Below, one piece after another: positions 17,137-26,148 of a stretch of 64,000 bases of DNA; the stretch's first letter is position 1, and the number at the start of each line of letters is the position of its first letter. The DNA is taken from positions 248,001 to 312,000 of the forward strand of contig OY970394.1 in assembly GCA_963720475.1 (NCBI GenBank), in the 5' to 3' direction. Below the pieces are notes generated by a model. That model had not been told where the DNA came from, did no database searches, and was given only the letters and a program-made list of their open reading frames with translations. Source of the DNA: G963720475 sp963720475. Lineage in GTDB: Bacteria; Actinomycetota; Thermoleophilia; Solirubrobacterales; Thermoleophilaceae. The position numbers and the translations under genes were made by a program.

Positions 17137-18036
17137 TCAGCTCTTGTCGCCCGCGGGGACGGCGATGCCGAGCTTCGAGTCCTGCTCGCCGAGGTTTCCC
17201 TTGGCGGGATCGGCGAGCTCGATCGCATCCTTGAGACGCGCCTCGCGCATCGCCTGGCGCTCGGTCAGCGGCTGGATGATCCCGCGCATCATCAACGCCG
17301 GGCCGACGTAGCGCGGCGCCCAGACGCGGGCCTTGCGGTAGCGGACGCCGTCGACGATCGCGTTGCCGGCGCGCGATACGGGGATCGGGTTGCGGATGAA
17401 CCCGGGCAGCACGCGTTCCATCAGCGTCTGCGTGGTCGGATGGTCGACGCTGTGCTTGACGAGGTCGGTGTCGATGAAGCCGAAGTAGGCGCAGCCGGCG
17501 CGGGCGCCGTAGGGCGCGACCTCGATCCGCAGCGAGTTCGTCCAGCCCTCGACGCCGGCCTTCGATGCGGCGTACGAGCCCATCAGCGGGGCGTGCGAGG
17601 CGGCGGCCAGCGAGGCGACGTTGAGCAGGTAGCCCTTGCGCTCGAGGATCTGCGGCAGCACCGCGCGCGTCGTGCGCACGACGCCGTAGAGGTTGACGTC
17701 GATCTCGCGCTCGAGCTGCTCGACCGGCGCGGTTGCGATCGCACCGATGAAGTGGATGCCCGCGTTCGCGATCGAGATGTCGAGGCCGCCGAAGCGCTCG
17801 ACCGTGCCGGCGACGGCCTTCTCGAGGGCACCGGCGTCGGTGACGTCGGCCTCGAAGTAGGTCGCGCGGTCGCCGAGGGTGGCGGAAAGCTCTTCGAGCA
17901 GATCGGCCTCGAGCCCCACGAGCGCCACGTTCGCGCCGAGCGCGTGGAGCTGCTTCGCGGTCTCGGCGCCGATCCCGCGCGCCGCGCCGGTGACGAGCGC
18001 CGTGCGGCCGCTGATCTCGTAGGGAGTCTTTGCCAT
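17137..18036 (-). CDS. Short-chain dehydrogenase/reductase, SadH-like
   Basis: This 299-residue SDR has the NAD(P) motif TGAARGIG at 17-24, ANAG at about 95, and catalytic Ser and YxxxK in SYAASKAGVEGW. The C-terminal extension (ARVWAPRYVGPALMMRGIIQPL) resembles mycobacterial SadH-type enzymes, which reduce or oxidise alcohols. It follows the flavin monooxygenase gene by 19 bp on the same strand; FMO-SDR pairing also occurs in the mycobacterial mymA region. It is a paralogue of the SDR at 27805, which shares the late RGI-NPL type segment. Confidence 0.9.
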   Translation of the reverse strand: MAKTPYEISGRTALVTGAARGIGAETAKQLHALGANVALVGLEADLLEELSATLGDRATYFEADVTDAGALEKAVAGTVERFGGLDISIANAGIHFIGAIATAPVEQLEREIDVNLYGVVRTTRAVLPQILERKGYLLNVASLAAASHAPLMGSYAASKAGVEGWTNSLRIEVAPYGARAGCAYFGFIDTDLVKHSVDHPTTQTLMERVLPGFIRNPIPVSRAGNAIVDGVRYRKARVWAPRYVGPALMMRGIIQPLTERQAMREARLKDAIELADPAKGNLGEQDSKLGIAVPAGDKS

Positions 18037-18055
18037 CGCCGCTGCAAGCCTATGG

Positions 18056-19581
18056 CTAGGCCGCGACCGGGGCCGTGGCGGGCTCGTCGCGCTCCGGCTC
18101 TGTCGCCGGCCGGCGCGCGGGCTCGAGCTCGTACTCGTCCTCGCGGAAACGGCGCAGCGAGCGCCAGAACTGGGTCGAGAAGTTCGGGTAGAGCACCGGG
18201 CTGTGTCCGGTCTCGTCGAGGTACCAGCTCTGGCAGCCGCCGGTGAGCCAGACGCTCTTGGCCATCCGCCGGCGCAGCTCGCGCGTTGTAGGCCTCCTGC
18301 ACCTCCGGCCGCACGTCCACCGTCGCGATCGCACGCCGGCGCATCAGCCGGAGCGCCTCCATCGCGTGATGGAGCTGCGCCTCGATCATGAACACCTGCG
18401 ACGTCGAGCCGGTCCCGGTGTTCGGGCCCGACAGCAGCATCAGGTTCGGGAAGCCGTGCACGAAGGTCCCGCGATGGGCCTTGATCCCCTCGCGCTCGAA
18501 GCGCTCGCGAAGCGACGCGCCGCCGCGTCCGCGGAGGTCGAGCGAGGTCATGACCTTGCGGATCTCGAAGCCGGTGCCGTAGACGATCACGTCGACTTCG
18601 TGCTCGACGCCGTCGGCGGTCACGATCCCCTTCTCGGTGATCCGCTCGATCCCCTCGGTCACGACGTCGACGTTGGGTCGCGCAAGCGCCGGGTAATAGT
18701 TGTTCGCGACCAGCAGCCGCTTGCAGCCGACCTCGTAGTCCGGGGTCAGCTTGCGCCGCAGCTCGGGGTCCTTGATCGCGCGGCGGATGTTCGCCCGGCC
18801 CGCATCGGCGAGGCGGTTGACGAAGCGGCGGCTGCTTGATGATCTGGAAGCCGATCGTCTCGGTGATGCCGAAGATGACCGACCGGACGACGCGCTGGGT
18901 GATCGGGAACTTGCGGAAGAGCCAGCGGTCGAGGCGGGTGAAGCGATGGTCGGGCTTTGGCAGCACCCAGGGAGGGGTGCGCTGGAAGAGCTCGAGGCGC
19001 CCGACCTTCTCGACGATCTGCGGGACCACCTGGATCGCGCTGGCGCCGGTTCCGATGACGGCGACCCGCTTCCCGGTCAGGTCCACGTCGTGGTCCCATT
19101 CGGCCGTGTGGAAGGCGGGGCCGGCGAAGGAGTCGCGGCCCTCGATCTCGGGCAGCGAGGGGTGGTTCAGCCCGCCGATCCCGCCGACGGCCACCCGCGC
19201 CGTGTAAGCGCGCTCGCCGTCGACCTCGATGTGCCAGAGCTGGCGCTCCTCGTCCCACTCGCCGCCGGTGACGTTGGCGCCGAAGCGGATGTGCTCGCGG
19301 ACGCCGAAGCGGTCGGCGCAGTCCTCGAGGTAGTCGCGGATCTCGTTGTAGGGCGCGTAGAGGCGCGTCCACTCGGGGTTGGGGGCGAACGAGAAGGAGT
19401 AGAGCGGAGCCGGAACGTCGCACGCGCAGCCCGGGTAATGGTTGTCGCGCCAGGTGCCGCCGAGGGAGTCGCCGCGCTCGAGCACGACGAAGTCGTCGAG
19501 GCCCTCCTGCTTGAGCTTGATCGCCATCCCGAGGCCGGAGAAGCCGGAGCCGACGATCACAACGTCATGGTGCGGGGTCAT
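18056..19581 (-). CDS. Flavin-containing monooxygenase, frame broken twice
   Basis: About 508 residues are recoverable. The N-terminal half carries GSGFSGLG (FAD), GGTWRDNHYPGCACDVPA and GTGASAIQ (NADPH); the BV-type fingerprint region reads FAGPAFHTAEWDHD. The frame shifts at 18825-18831 (one extra base in a GCGGCGG run). It continues as FVNRLADAGRANIRR, then VDVIVYGTGFEIRK and LMLLSGPNTGTGS. It shifts again at 18278-18285 (GCGCG run) before the conserved tail KSVWLTGGCQSWYLDETG. All family blocks survive across three frames, which suggests either two sequencing indels or a very young pseudogene. It probably forms an operon with the SDR downstream. Confidence 0.8.
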
Positions 19582-19641
19582 GGAGGAATCCTTTGGACGG
19601 GTGGCAGCGGTCGGAGACTCTACGTCTGCCCCCGGATGATG

Positions 19642-19659
19642 TTACATCAACCGATGTAA
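19642..19659. promoter_or_regulatory. Perfect 7-bp inverted repeat, probable operator
   Basis: TTACATC-AACC-GATGTAA is a perfect dyad with a 4-bp spacer in an otherwise GC-rich stretch. It lies 60 bp upstream of the flavin monooxygenase start (19581, minus strand), between that gene and the lipase stop. Size and placement fit a TetR-family operator controlling the FMO-SDR operon. No regulator gene is adjacent, so the partner is unknown. Confidence 0.6.
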
Positions 19660-19664
19660 AGGTG

Positions 19665-20966
19665 CTAGCGCCCCGACGTGCGGAGCGTCACGGTTCCGCT
19701 GATCGGGCGACCGGCGCTGGCCGAGGCGGGGTTCGTAACGACCTTCGCCGCCAGCTTGCGCTGCGCCTTGAGGAGCTTGGCCGCCTGCTTCGGGAGCTTC
19801 AGCTTTACGAACCTCGTCTTCCCCGCGGCGATGTCGTACTTCGCGCTGCCGAGGCCGAGCTTCTTCTTCGTCTTGCCGACCGAAAACGCCTTGGTGCTCG
19901 TCGCGGTCACCTTCCCCGCGCACGCGCCCCCGTCGGCCGGGCACGTGAGCGCGACGCTGTAGCTCTTGAGCGACACGTTGGCCGCCCGCTTCGAGGCCAG
20001 ACGCGCCCGGCCGGGCCGCTTCGCCGCGGCCTGGGCCGGTCCTGGACGGGCCCGCGCCGCGGCGCGACCGCCCTCTGGCGCGCCGGGCGGGCGCTGGAAG
20101 AGGCCGAGGTCGCAGCGCACCGGCAGCTGGTACTCGGGCGCGAGCGCGTTCAGCGCGAGCTGGGCGACCGCCGGATCGAACGCGACCATCGCGTGCTCGG
20201 AGAGGTTCGCGGGGCAGACGTCCTGGAGCGGGATGTTGTTGCCACCGTCGCGCATCAGCCCGCTCTGCCATGGCTGTACGAGCTGGTCGTACTTCGTCGG
20301 GATGTTCGTGTGCTCGATGCCGGGGATCGCCTCGCCGTCGGCGTTGAGGGCGTTGAGGTAGTCGGAGCCGGCTACGAACTGGGGGCACGACCCGCAAATG
20401 CTCGCGACCAGGTTGAGGATCGGTCCGTCGAGCCCGTACGGCTTCCCACTGTCGCGCAGGAAGTTCGCCCCGGCGAGCTCGGTCCCGCGCCACAGCGGCG
20501 TCAGCGCGACCCAGCGCTTGACCTTCGAGGCGCCGCCGAGGCGCTCGAGGTAATAGCGCGGCATCACGGTGCCCTCCGAGTGGCCGACGAGGTCCACCTG
20601 GCTCGCGCCCGTTGCGGCGAGGACCCTGTCGACGAAGGCCTTCAGCTGCGGCGCGCTCTGCTCCATCGGGATCGTCCCGCCGGGCGAGTAGGGGAACAAC
20701 TCGGTGCGCGGGTCGACGCCGTACGTGAGCGCGAAGACGCAGAAGCCGGCGTCGTAGAGGACCGGCGCCATATAGCCCCAGTTGTACGTCCCGTTCGCCG
20801 ACAGGCCGTGGACGAGCACCACCGGCCGCGGCTGCGCCGGGGTCGTCTCGCAGGTGAAATCGTTCGCCCCCGGCGGACCGGGGTCGTAGCCAGCCTGAGC
20901 GGGCGCGGCAGCGCCGAGCGAGATCGCCGCGGCCGCGAGCGCGGCCGTGATCGCACCCCTCCTCAC
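19665..20966 (-). CDS. Secreted lipase/alpha-beta hydrolase with C-terminal beta domain
   Basis: The product has 433 residues with a signal peptide (about 1-25, cut after AQA). The hydrolase domain carries the oxyanion segment PVVLVHGLSANGTYNW and the nucleophile elbow VDLVGHSEGT with Ser in GHSEG. The tail of the hydrolase domain supplies an acid and a His (ANLSEHAM). This fits bacterial triacylglycerol lipases of the lipase class 2 group. An Ala/Arg/Pro-rich linker (about 297-330) leads to a C-terminal 100-residue beta domain (VSLKSYSVALTCPADGGACAG to ISGTVTLRT), likely wall-associated. It is probably exported and acts on esters of long-chain substrates. Confidence 0.85.
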   Translation of the reverse strand: MRRGAITAALAAAAISLGAAAPAQAGYDPGPPGANDFTCETTPAQPRPVVLVHGLSANGTYNWGYMAPVLYDAGFCVFALTYGVDPRTELFPYSPGGTIPMEQSAPQLKAFVDRVLAATGASQVDLVGHSEGTVMPRYYLERLGGASKVKRWVALTPLWRGTELAGANFLRDSGKPYGLDGPILNLVASICGSCPQFVAGSDYLNALNADGEAIPGIEHTNIPTKYDQLVQPWQSGLMRDGGNNIPLQDVCPANLSEHAMVAFDPAVAQLALNALAPEYQLPVRCDLGLFQRPPGAPEGGRAAARARPGPAQAAAKRPGRARLASKRAANVSLKSYSVALTCPADGGACAGKVTATSTKAFSVGKTKKKLGLGSAKYDIAAGKTRFVKLKLPKQAAKLLKAQRKLAAKVVTNPASASAGRPISGTVTLRTSGR

Positions 20967-21005
20967 GCGCCAAACGGTAGCGCGTCCCGCTCGATACCCG
21001 CGCCG

Positions 21006-21905
21006 TCAGTCGAGCAGGCTGTGGAGCTCAGCGAGCATCGGTCGCGGGTCGGCGTAGACGTCGTCATGGGTGTAGCGGCGAAACTGGTCTCCGCGCGCGT
21101 AAGCCTCCCGTTCACGCTGCCGGTCCTTCGCCCAGCTGTGGCGGGAGTTGTGGAAGCGATAGCCGTCAAGCTCGACTGTCAACCGCTTCTCAATCCAACG
21201 GCAATCGACGTAGTGGCCGCCAGCCGGACGGTTCATCTCGTCCGGGAGGTCGAGGCCTTCGGCGCCGAGCAACCTCGGGAACGCGCGCTCCAGGGCGCTG
21301 AGCGTCGCGGCCGCATCGTCCCGCATGATCATCCGCAGCCGCCTGGAGCCCGACGCGTTGGGCTGCCGAGCGAGGACCTGCTCGATGCTCGAGGGCTTCG
21401 TTTCGTAGCGGACGCCCGCTTCGTGGAGGACCTGAGCAAGCCTCTCGTCGCTGAGTCGCGACGCGATGTCCACGATCACTTGTGCCACCGTCGTCACCGG
21501 AATCCCGCGGACTACGACGATCGGACCCAAGTCGGTTCGTCGGCGGTGATGGGTGATCACACCCTCGATCGTCCGCTTGGTCGGCGCCGATACCTCCGGC
21601 GTCGGCGGCGTCCCTCTGATGAGGCGGTACTCGTAGGCAGCCGCGAAGCCGCTGAGCCGTGCTTCGTCTCCGCACGCCCAAACCGCTGCGAGGTAGTCGG
21701 CTTCGATGTTTGGAGCGGCGTGGCCCACGCGATAGATCCCGCGGTGCTGGCGAATGAGGTAGCGACGGCGAACCCGAACCGCGAACTCGCCTCTGGTGAC
21801 GCCCGCCGCGAGCGCGTCCTTCGACCTCACCAATCCGTGCGCCCTGTCGGCGAGCCTGCCCAGAACGTGATCGGCTGTCTCGTCTGGCGCGCGCATGGCA
21901 TGCAT
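21006..21905 (-). CDS. AbiEi-type antitoxin-domain protein with PDDEXK/DUF559-like C-terminus
   Basis: The product has 299 residues. Residues 10-60 form the winged-helix AbiEi_4-type domain (LVRSKDALAAGVTRGEFAV, then YLIRQHRGIYRVGH). The C-terminal part carries ELDGYRFHNSRHSWAKDRQRE, the pattern of DUF559/Vsr-like PDDEXK folds. Proteins of this layout are often labelled type IV antitoxins, but no toxin gene is next to it, and the nuclease-like end makes a stand-alone DNA-related role equally possible. ATG 21905 is used; an ATG three codons later is an alternative. Confidence 0.8.
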   Translation of the reverse strand: MHAMRAPDETADHVLGRLADRAHGLVRSKDALAAGVTRGEFAVRVRRRYLIRQHRGIYRVGHAAPNIEADYLAAVWACGDEARLSGFAAAYEYRLIRGTPPTPEVSAPTKRTIEGVITHHRRRTDLGPIVVVRGIPVTTVAQVIVDIASRLSDERLAQVLHEAGVRYETKPSSIEQVLARQPNASGSRRLRMIMRDDAAATLSALERAFPRLLGAEGLDLPDEMNRPAGGHYVDCRWIEKRLTVELDGYRFHNSRHSWAKDRQREREAYARGDQFRRYTHDDVYADPRPMLAELHSLLD

Positions 21906-21967
21906 AGGACGCGACAACCGGGAGATTCCTCCCCCGTTTAGGGCGAATGCCCGATGCGTGGGGGCGG

Positions 21968-22228
21968 CTAGCGGCGGCCGCCGAACCACTGCGCGCGCGC
22001 GAGGGCGCGCTGGCGGCGGCGGGAGCGGGTGATCGCGCGGCGGTACCAGAAGCGCGCGAAGGGATTTCGGCTCTCGGCGACCCGGGCCCGCAGGCGGCGC
22101 TCCTCCGCCCATTCGCGCCGGCGGTCCTCCTCGATCGAGGGCCGGCGCGGCATCGCGACGCTGCTGATCCCGAGCGTCAGCACGGCGGCAACGGCGCGGG
22201 CGCGGTTGTACGAACGGTCGTCGAGCAT
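21968..22228 (-). CDS. Small basic hypothetical protein
   Basis: This predicts 86 residues. A short hydrophobic stretch (VAAVLTLGISSVAM) is followed by a strongly Arg-rich segment (EEDRRREWAEERRLRARVAE, then RRAITRSRRRQRALAR). A weak GGAA precedes ATG 22228; an upstream ATG at 22255 is possible. No family is recognised. It sits between the antitoxin-like gene and the divergent SDR. It could be a real small membrane-linked protein or a chance reading frame in GC-rich DNA. Confidence 0.4.
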   Translation of the reverse strand: MLDDRSYNRARAVAAVLTLGISSVAMPRRPSIEEDRRREWAEERRLRARVAESRNPFARFWYRRAITRSRRRQRALARAQWFGGRR

Positions 22229-22300
22229 GTCTGTTCCATCGGCCAGAACACGCATAACTTGACCGCGGAGCGGCCGCAGTAGAGACTTGCGCCCGCCCGC

Positions 22301-23107
22301 ATGAGCCTGCCGACGCCAGACCCCTCCAACCAGGTCCTCGTGACCGGCGCGTCGTCGGGGATCGGCGCGGAGATCGCACGGCTGCTTGCCGAGCGTGGTC
22401 ACCGGCTCGCGATCGTCGCACGCCGCCGTGAGCGTCTCGACGATCTCGCCGCCGACCTGACCAAGAAGCACGGCGTCGAGGTAGACGTGCACGAGCACGA
22501 TCTCGGCAAGCCGACGCACCGCAAGGCGCTGATCAAGGCCCTGGACGAGAGTGGGCGCCCGGTGGCCGGCGTTGTCAACGCCGCCGGTTTCGGCACGGCC
22601 GGCGACTTCCTCACCCTCGACGAGGCACGCGAGCTCGAGCAGCTCGAGGTGAACGTCACCGCGCTGCTCCAGTTCACTCACACCTTCGCCGGGCCGATGG
22701 TCGACCGCGGCGAGGGAGCGATCCTCAACATCGCCTCGATCGCGGCGTTCCAGCCGCTGCCCGGGATGGCCACCTACAGTGCGACGAAGGCGTTCGTCCA
22801 GACGTTCTCGGAGGCCTTCCACGCCGAGCTGAGCGGGACGGGCGTCTCGTGCACGGTGCTGTGCCCGGGCCCGGTCGAGACCGAGTGGGCCGAGACGGCG
22901 GGCGCGGAGGCGGTCATGATCCCGGGCAGCAAGGTCTCACCCGAGCAGGTCGCGCGCGAGGCGGTCGAGGGGATGGAGAAGGGCAAGCGCTCGGTCGTGC
23001 CCGGCGTCGTCCCGCAGGCGATGGCCCGCACCGGGCACTACCTGCCTCGCACGGTGCTGCTGCCCGCCTTCCGGACGGTCTTCAAGCGCCGCACGCCGGA
23101 CCGCTGA
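22301..23107 (+). CDS. Short-chain dehydrogenase (SDR)
   Basis: This 268-residue classical SDR has TGASSGIG at 15-22, NAAG at about 92, and catalytic Ser with YSATK (MATYSATKAFVQ). The later segment VSCTVLCPGPVETEW is typical of the DltE/YbbO-like oxidoreductase branch. It uses NAD(P) on an unknown alcohol or keto substrate. The gene stands alone on the plus strand, convergent with the next SDR. Confidence 0.9.
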   Translation: MSLPTPDPSNQVLVTGASSGIGAEIARLLAERGHRLAIVARRRERLDDLAADLTKKHGVEVDVHEHDLGKPTHRKALIKALDESGRPVAGVVNAAGFGTAGDFLTLDEARELEQLEVNVTALLQFTHTFAGPMVDRGEGAILNIASIAAFQPLPGMATYSATKAFVQTFSEAFHAELSGTGVSCTVLCPGPVETEWAETAGAEAVMIPGSKVSPEQVAREAVEGMEKGKRSVVPGVVPQAMARTGHYLPRTVLLPAFRTVFKRRTPDR

Positions 23108-23136
23108 GCCGACGCCGAAGCCGCTGAACGCAGGCG

Positions 23137-24153
23137 CTACCAGTGGACGCCGCGGGTGACCTCGGCGAACGCCCTGCCCTGCGCCGTGATCGGCTTGTCC
23201 GCCTTGTCCTTATCGCCCTTGGCCGCGCTCGAGTCGTCGAACATCTGGAATCCGCGGCTGCGGACCTGATCCATGATCTGCGGGCTGAGGGAGTCCGCGA
23301 ACGCCGCGAACGACCCGAACGGCGGGCTCACGCGCCGCGGCCTGTGGATGATCGCGCGGCAGACCACGTCGGCCGCCTCATCCGGCGACAGCGTGGGGAA
23401 GCGGTCGTAGATCGTCGTCGCCTCGATCATCGGCGTGCGCACGAGGCCCATGTGGATCGTCGTGAAGCTGACGTTGTCGGGCCGCGTCTCGGCTTGCCAG
23501 GCGTCGCAGAGGGTGTCGAGCGCGGCCTTCGAGGCGATGTAGGCGCCGAAGCGCGGCACACGCGTCTGGACGCCGACCGTCGAAACGTTCGCTACGTGGC
23601 CGAACTGCCGCTCGCGCATCCCTGGCAGCAGGGCCAGCATCAGCCGCACCGCGGCGAAGTAGTTCAGCTGCATCGTCCGCTGGTAATCATGGAAGCGGTC
23701 GTAGGAGAGCTCGAGCGAGCGCCGGATCGACCGGCCGGCGTTGTTGACGAGGATGTCCACCCGCCCGACATCGGCGAGCACCGCCTCGGCCATCTCGCCG
23801 ATCGCCTCGGTGTCGGAGAGGTCGCAGGGGAAGACGTGCCCCCGCCCTCCGAGCTCCTCGACCCGCGCCTTCGTCTGCTCGAGCTTCTCGACCCCGCGCG
23901 CGACGAGGACGACCTCGCCCCCGGCCCTGCCGATCTGCTCGGCGGTCGCGGCGCCGATCCCGGACGACCCGCCGGTGATCAGGACGACGCGGTCCTTGAC
24001 GGTGTTCTCGAGGCTCCCGCCGCGGAGGGCCTCGATGACGTCGACCGGCGAGAAGGGGCGGTTGCGCCCGGCAGCCGTCGGGCGGGTCACGACGTTCGTG
24101 ACCGCCTCCAGCGGCTTGCCCGCGAGGCGGCGCACCTGGTCGAGCGTGCTCAT
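23137..24153 (-). CDS. Short-chain dehydrogenase (SDR) with N-terminal extension
   Basis: The product has 338 residues. A 55-residue N-terminal extension (LAGKPLEAVTNVVTRPTAAG) precedes the SDR core with TGGSSGIG at about 61, NNAG at 142 and YIASK at 207. The C-terminal extension is polar and ends RGVHW. This long SDR type resembles actinobacterial proteins fused elsewhere to acyl-reductase domains, which supports fatty aldehyde or ketone substrates only as inference. It is the downstream neighbour of the DHFR-like gene (19-bp gap, same strand). Confidence 0.87.
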   Translation of the reverse strand: MSTLDQVRRLAGKPLEAVTNVVTRPTAAGRNRPFSPVDVIEALRGGSLENTVKDRVVLITGGSSGIGAATAEQIGRAGGEVVLVARGVEKLEQTKARVEELGGRGHVFPCDLSDTEAIGEMAEAVLADVGRVDILVNNAGRSIRRSLELSYDRFHDYQRTMQLNYFAAVRLMLALLPGMRERQFGHVANVSTVGVQTRVPRFGAYIASKAALDTLCDAWQAETRPDNVSFTTIHMGLVRTPMIEATTIYDRFPTLSPDEAADVVCRAIIHRPRRVSPPFGSFAAFADSLSPQIMDQVRSRGFQMFDDSSAAKGDKDKADKPITAQGRAFAEVTRGVHW

Positions 24154-24172
24154 GGCGCGAGCATACGACGAA

Positions 24173-24745
24173 TCAATCGCCGGCGGGGGTGTAGCAGAGC
24201 ACGATCACCCCGTCGGGCCCCACCGGCTGCGTCTTCGACAGCGTGAGGCTCGTCATCTCCTCGCCCTCGTCGAACATCCGCTTGCCGCTGCCGAGGACGA
24301 GCGGGAAGACCATCAGCACGTATTCGTCCACCAGGTCGGCGTCGCGCAAGGTCTTGACGAGTTGCGCACTGCCGTTGACGAGGATGGTGCCGTCGATCTG
24401 ATCCTTCAGCTTCGCGACCTCGCCGGCGACGTCGTCGGAGATCACCGTGGTGTTGTTCCACTCCGGCTCTCCGATCGTGCTCGAGACGACGTACTTCGGC
24501 ATGTTGTTGAACTTGTCGGCGAATTCGCCCTCGCGCTCGGGCCAGGCGGCGGCGAACCCCTCGTAGGTGATCCGCCCGAGCAGCAGCGCCTCGCTGCCCA
24601 TCACCTCGTCCAGCTTGAACTGGTTGCCGTCGTCGCCGCGGTCGAACTTGAACGCCCAGCCGCCGTGTTTGTGGTCCTCGGACCCGCCCGGGTCCTCGAA
24701 CACCCCGTCGATCGAAACGAACTGCGACACCACGATCTTCCCCAT
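24173..24745 (-). CDS. Dihydrofolate reductase family (RibD C-terminal-like) protein
   Basis: This 190-residue protein has the DHFR/RibD-C fold pattern: VVSQFVSIDGVFEDPGG at the start, MGSEALLLGRITYEGFAAAW, and DGTILVNGSAQLVKTL with the NADPH-binding Gly. The family is NADPH-dependent but usually lacks true DHFR activity. A strong GAAGGAGAG ribosome-binding site precedes ATG 24745. It lies between the P450 operon and the SDR on the same strand. Confidence 0.9.
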   Translation of the reverse strand: MGKIVVSQFVSIDGVFEDPGGSEDHKHGGWAFKFDRGDDGNQFKLDEVMGSEALLLGRITYEGFAAAWPEREGEFADKFNNMPKYVVSSTIGEPEWNNTTVISDDVAGEVAKLKDQIDGTILVNGSAQLVKTLRDADLVDEYVLMVFPLVLGSGKRMFDEGEEMTSLTLSKTQPVGPDGVIVLCYTPAGD

Positions 24746-24783
24746 AGGTCTCTCCTTCGCGAACTCGGAACCCGGTCGTGCCG

Positions 24784-26148
24784 CTAAGACTTCCCCGTTT
24801 CGCGGAACTCATCAACGATCGCCTGTCCGCCGCGGGCGGGCAGCAGGGTCACGCCGCGGAAGCGAGCCTTCTCGTCGGCGGCACGCGGCGCACGTAGCAC
24901 CGCCCGCCGAAGGATCGTCGCGATGACGATGCGCATCTCGAGCTGGGCGAACGCTGCCCCGAGACAGCGGCGCACGCCGCCGCCGAAGGGCACCCAGGTG
25001 TAGGGCTCGGGCGCGCCCTCGAGGAAACGCTCGGGGCGGAAGGCCTCCGGGTCGGGCGCGTAGAGCTCCGGGTCGAACTGGATCGTCAGGATCGCGACCG
25101 CCAGCTGTGCACCGGGCTCGAAGACGTAGCCGCCGAGCTCGGTCCGCTCGGTCGGCGCGCGGAAGACCTCGCTGACCACCGGACGGACCCGCAGCGTCTC
25201 CTTGATCACGGCCTCGAGATACTCGTCACCCTCGCGCGCGTGTACCTCTCGTGTGAGCCGTGAGAGCGCGGACGGGGTACGCAGCAGCCGCTCGAACGCC
25301 CAGCCGATCGAGGTGGCGGTGGTCTCGTAGCCAGCGATCAGGATCGTGATCAGCTCGTCGCGCAGCTCGCGATCAGTGAGCGGCTCGCCGTCCTCGTCGC
25401 GGGCGGCGAGCAGAAGGGTCATCACGTCGTCACGGCCGTCGCCGTCGTCGGCCGCGCGCCGCTGCCCGATCTCCTCGTAGAGCAACTCGTCCACACGGTC
25501 GCGTATCCGCACGAACCGTCCCCACGGGCTGCGCGGTCCGAGATCCTTCTGGGCGAGCAGTAGGAACGGGCTCGGGGAGGAGATCCGCGGCAGGAGGTCC
25601 TTGAGCTCGGCGATGCGCGCGGGATCGGTGATGCCGAAGACCGCGCGGATGATCACCTCGATCGTGATCGCCTGCGCGACCGCCCGCGTCTGGATCGTCT
25701 GTCCTTCGCGCCAGCCGTCGATCTCGCGGTTGGCGATCTCCTCGATCACCTCGCTGTAGCGCGTGATCGCCTCGCCGTGGAACGGCGGCAGCATCAGCTT
25801 GCGGTGGCGGAGGTGCTCGGCGCCGTCGAGCAGCAGCACCGACGAGCGGCCGGTCACCGGCTCCATGATCGCGCGCGGCTCGCCGACCCGGTATTGGTCC
25901 GGCTTCCACTTGAAGATCTGCTCGATCAGGTCGCGGTCTGCGATGTGGAAGGTCTGGCCGATGATCGCGTCGTTCGTCTGGTAGAGCGGGCCGTAGCGCC
26001 GCCGCGCGCTCACTCGCGTCGTGATCGGGCGCATCACGCCGAGGAGCGTCTGGAGAAATCCGGGGCCCGGCGGGCCAGGGATCTCCGTTGCAGGCTTCGT
26101 GGCGGCGCCCTGATCGCTCGGGCGCGGAGGGGCAGCGGTCGCGGCCAT
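24784..26148 (-). CDS. Cytochrome P450
   Basis: This is a 454-residue P450. The I helix reads AGYETTATSIGW, ExxR is ETLR, and the heme loop is FGGGVRRCLGAAFAQ. PPGPGFLQTLLGVMRP near the start is the Pro-rich hinge. ATG 26148 shares its A with the TGA of the cupin gene (TGATG), so translation is coupled. The enzyme is the third gene of an ADH-cupin-P450 string. It is a distant paralogue of the P450 at 11301. A redox partner is not encoded nearby. Confidence 0.93.
   Translation of the reverse strand: MAATAAPPRPSDQGAATKPATEIPGPPGPGFLQTLLGVMRPITTRVSARRRYGPLYQTNDAIIGQTFHIADRDLIEQIFKWKPDQYRVGEPRAIMEPVTGRSSVLLLDGAEHLRHRKLMLPPFHGEAITRYSEVIEEIANREIDGWREGQTIQTRAVAQAITIEVIIRAVFGITDPARIAELKDLLPRISSPSPFLLLAQKDLGPRSPWGRFVRIRDRVDELLYEEIGQRRAADDGDGRDDVMTLLLAARDEDGEPLTDRELRDELITILIAGYETTATSIGWAFERLLRTPSALSRLTREVHAREGDEYLEAVIKETLRVRPVVSEVFRAPTERTELGGYVFEPGAQLAVAILTIQFDPELYAPDPEAFRPERFLEGAPEPYTWVPFGGGVRRCLGAAFAQLEMRIVIATILRRAVLRAPRAADEKARFRGVTLLPARGGQAIVDEFRETGKS

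Noticed and set aside
21006..21905. Complete type IV toxin-antitoxin operon
   Set aside because: Only the antitoxin-like protein is present; no AbiEii toxin gene lies next to it.
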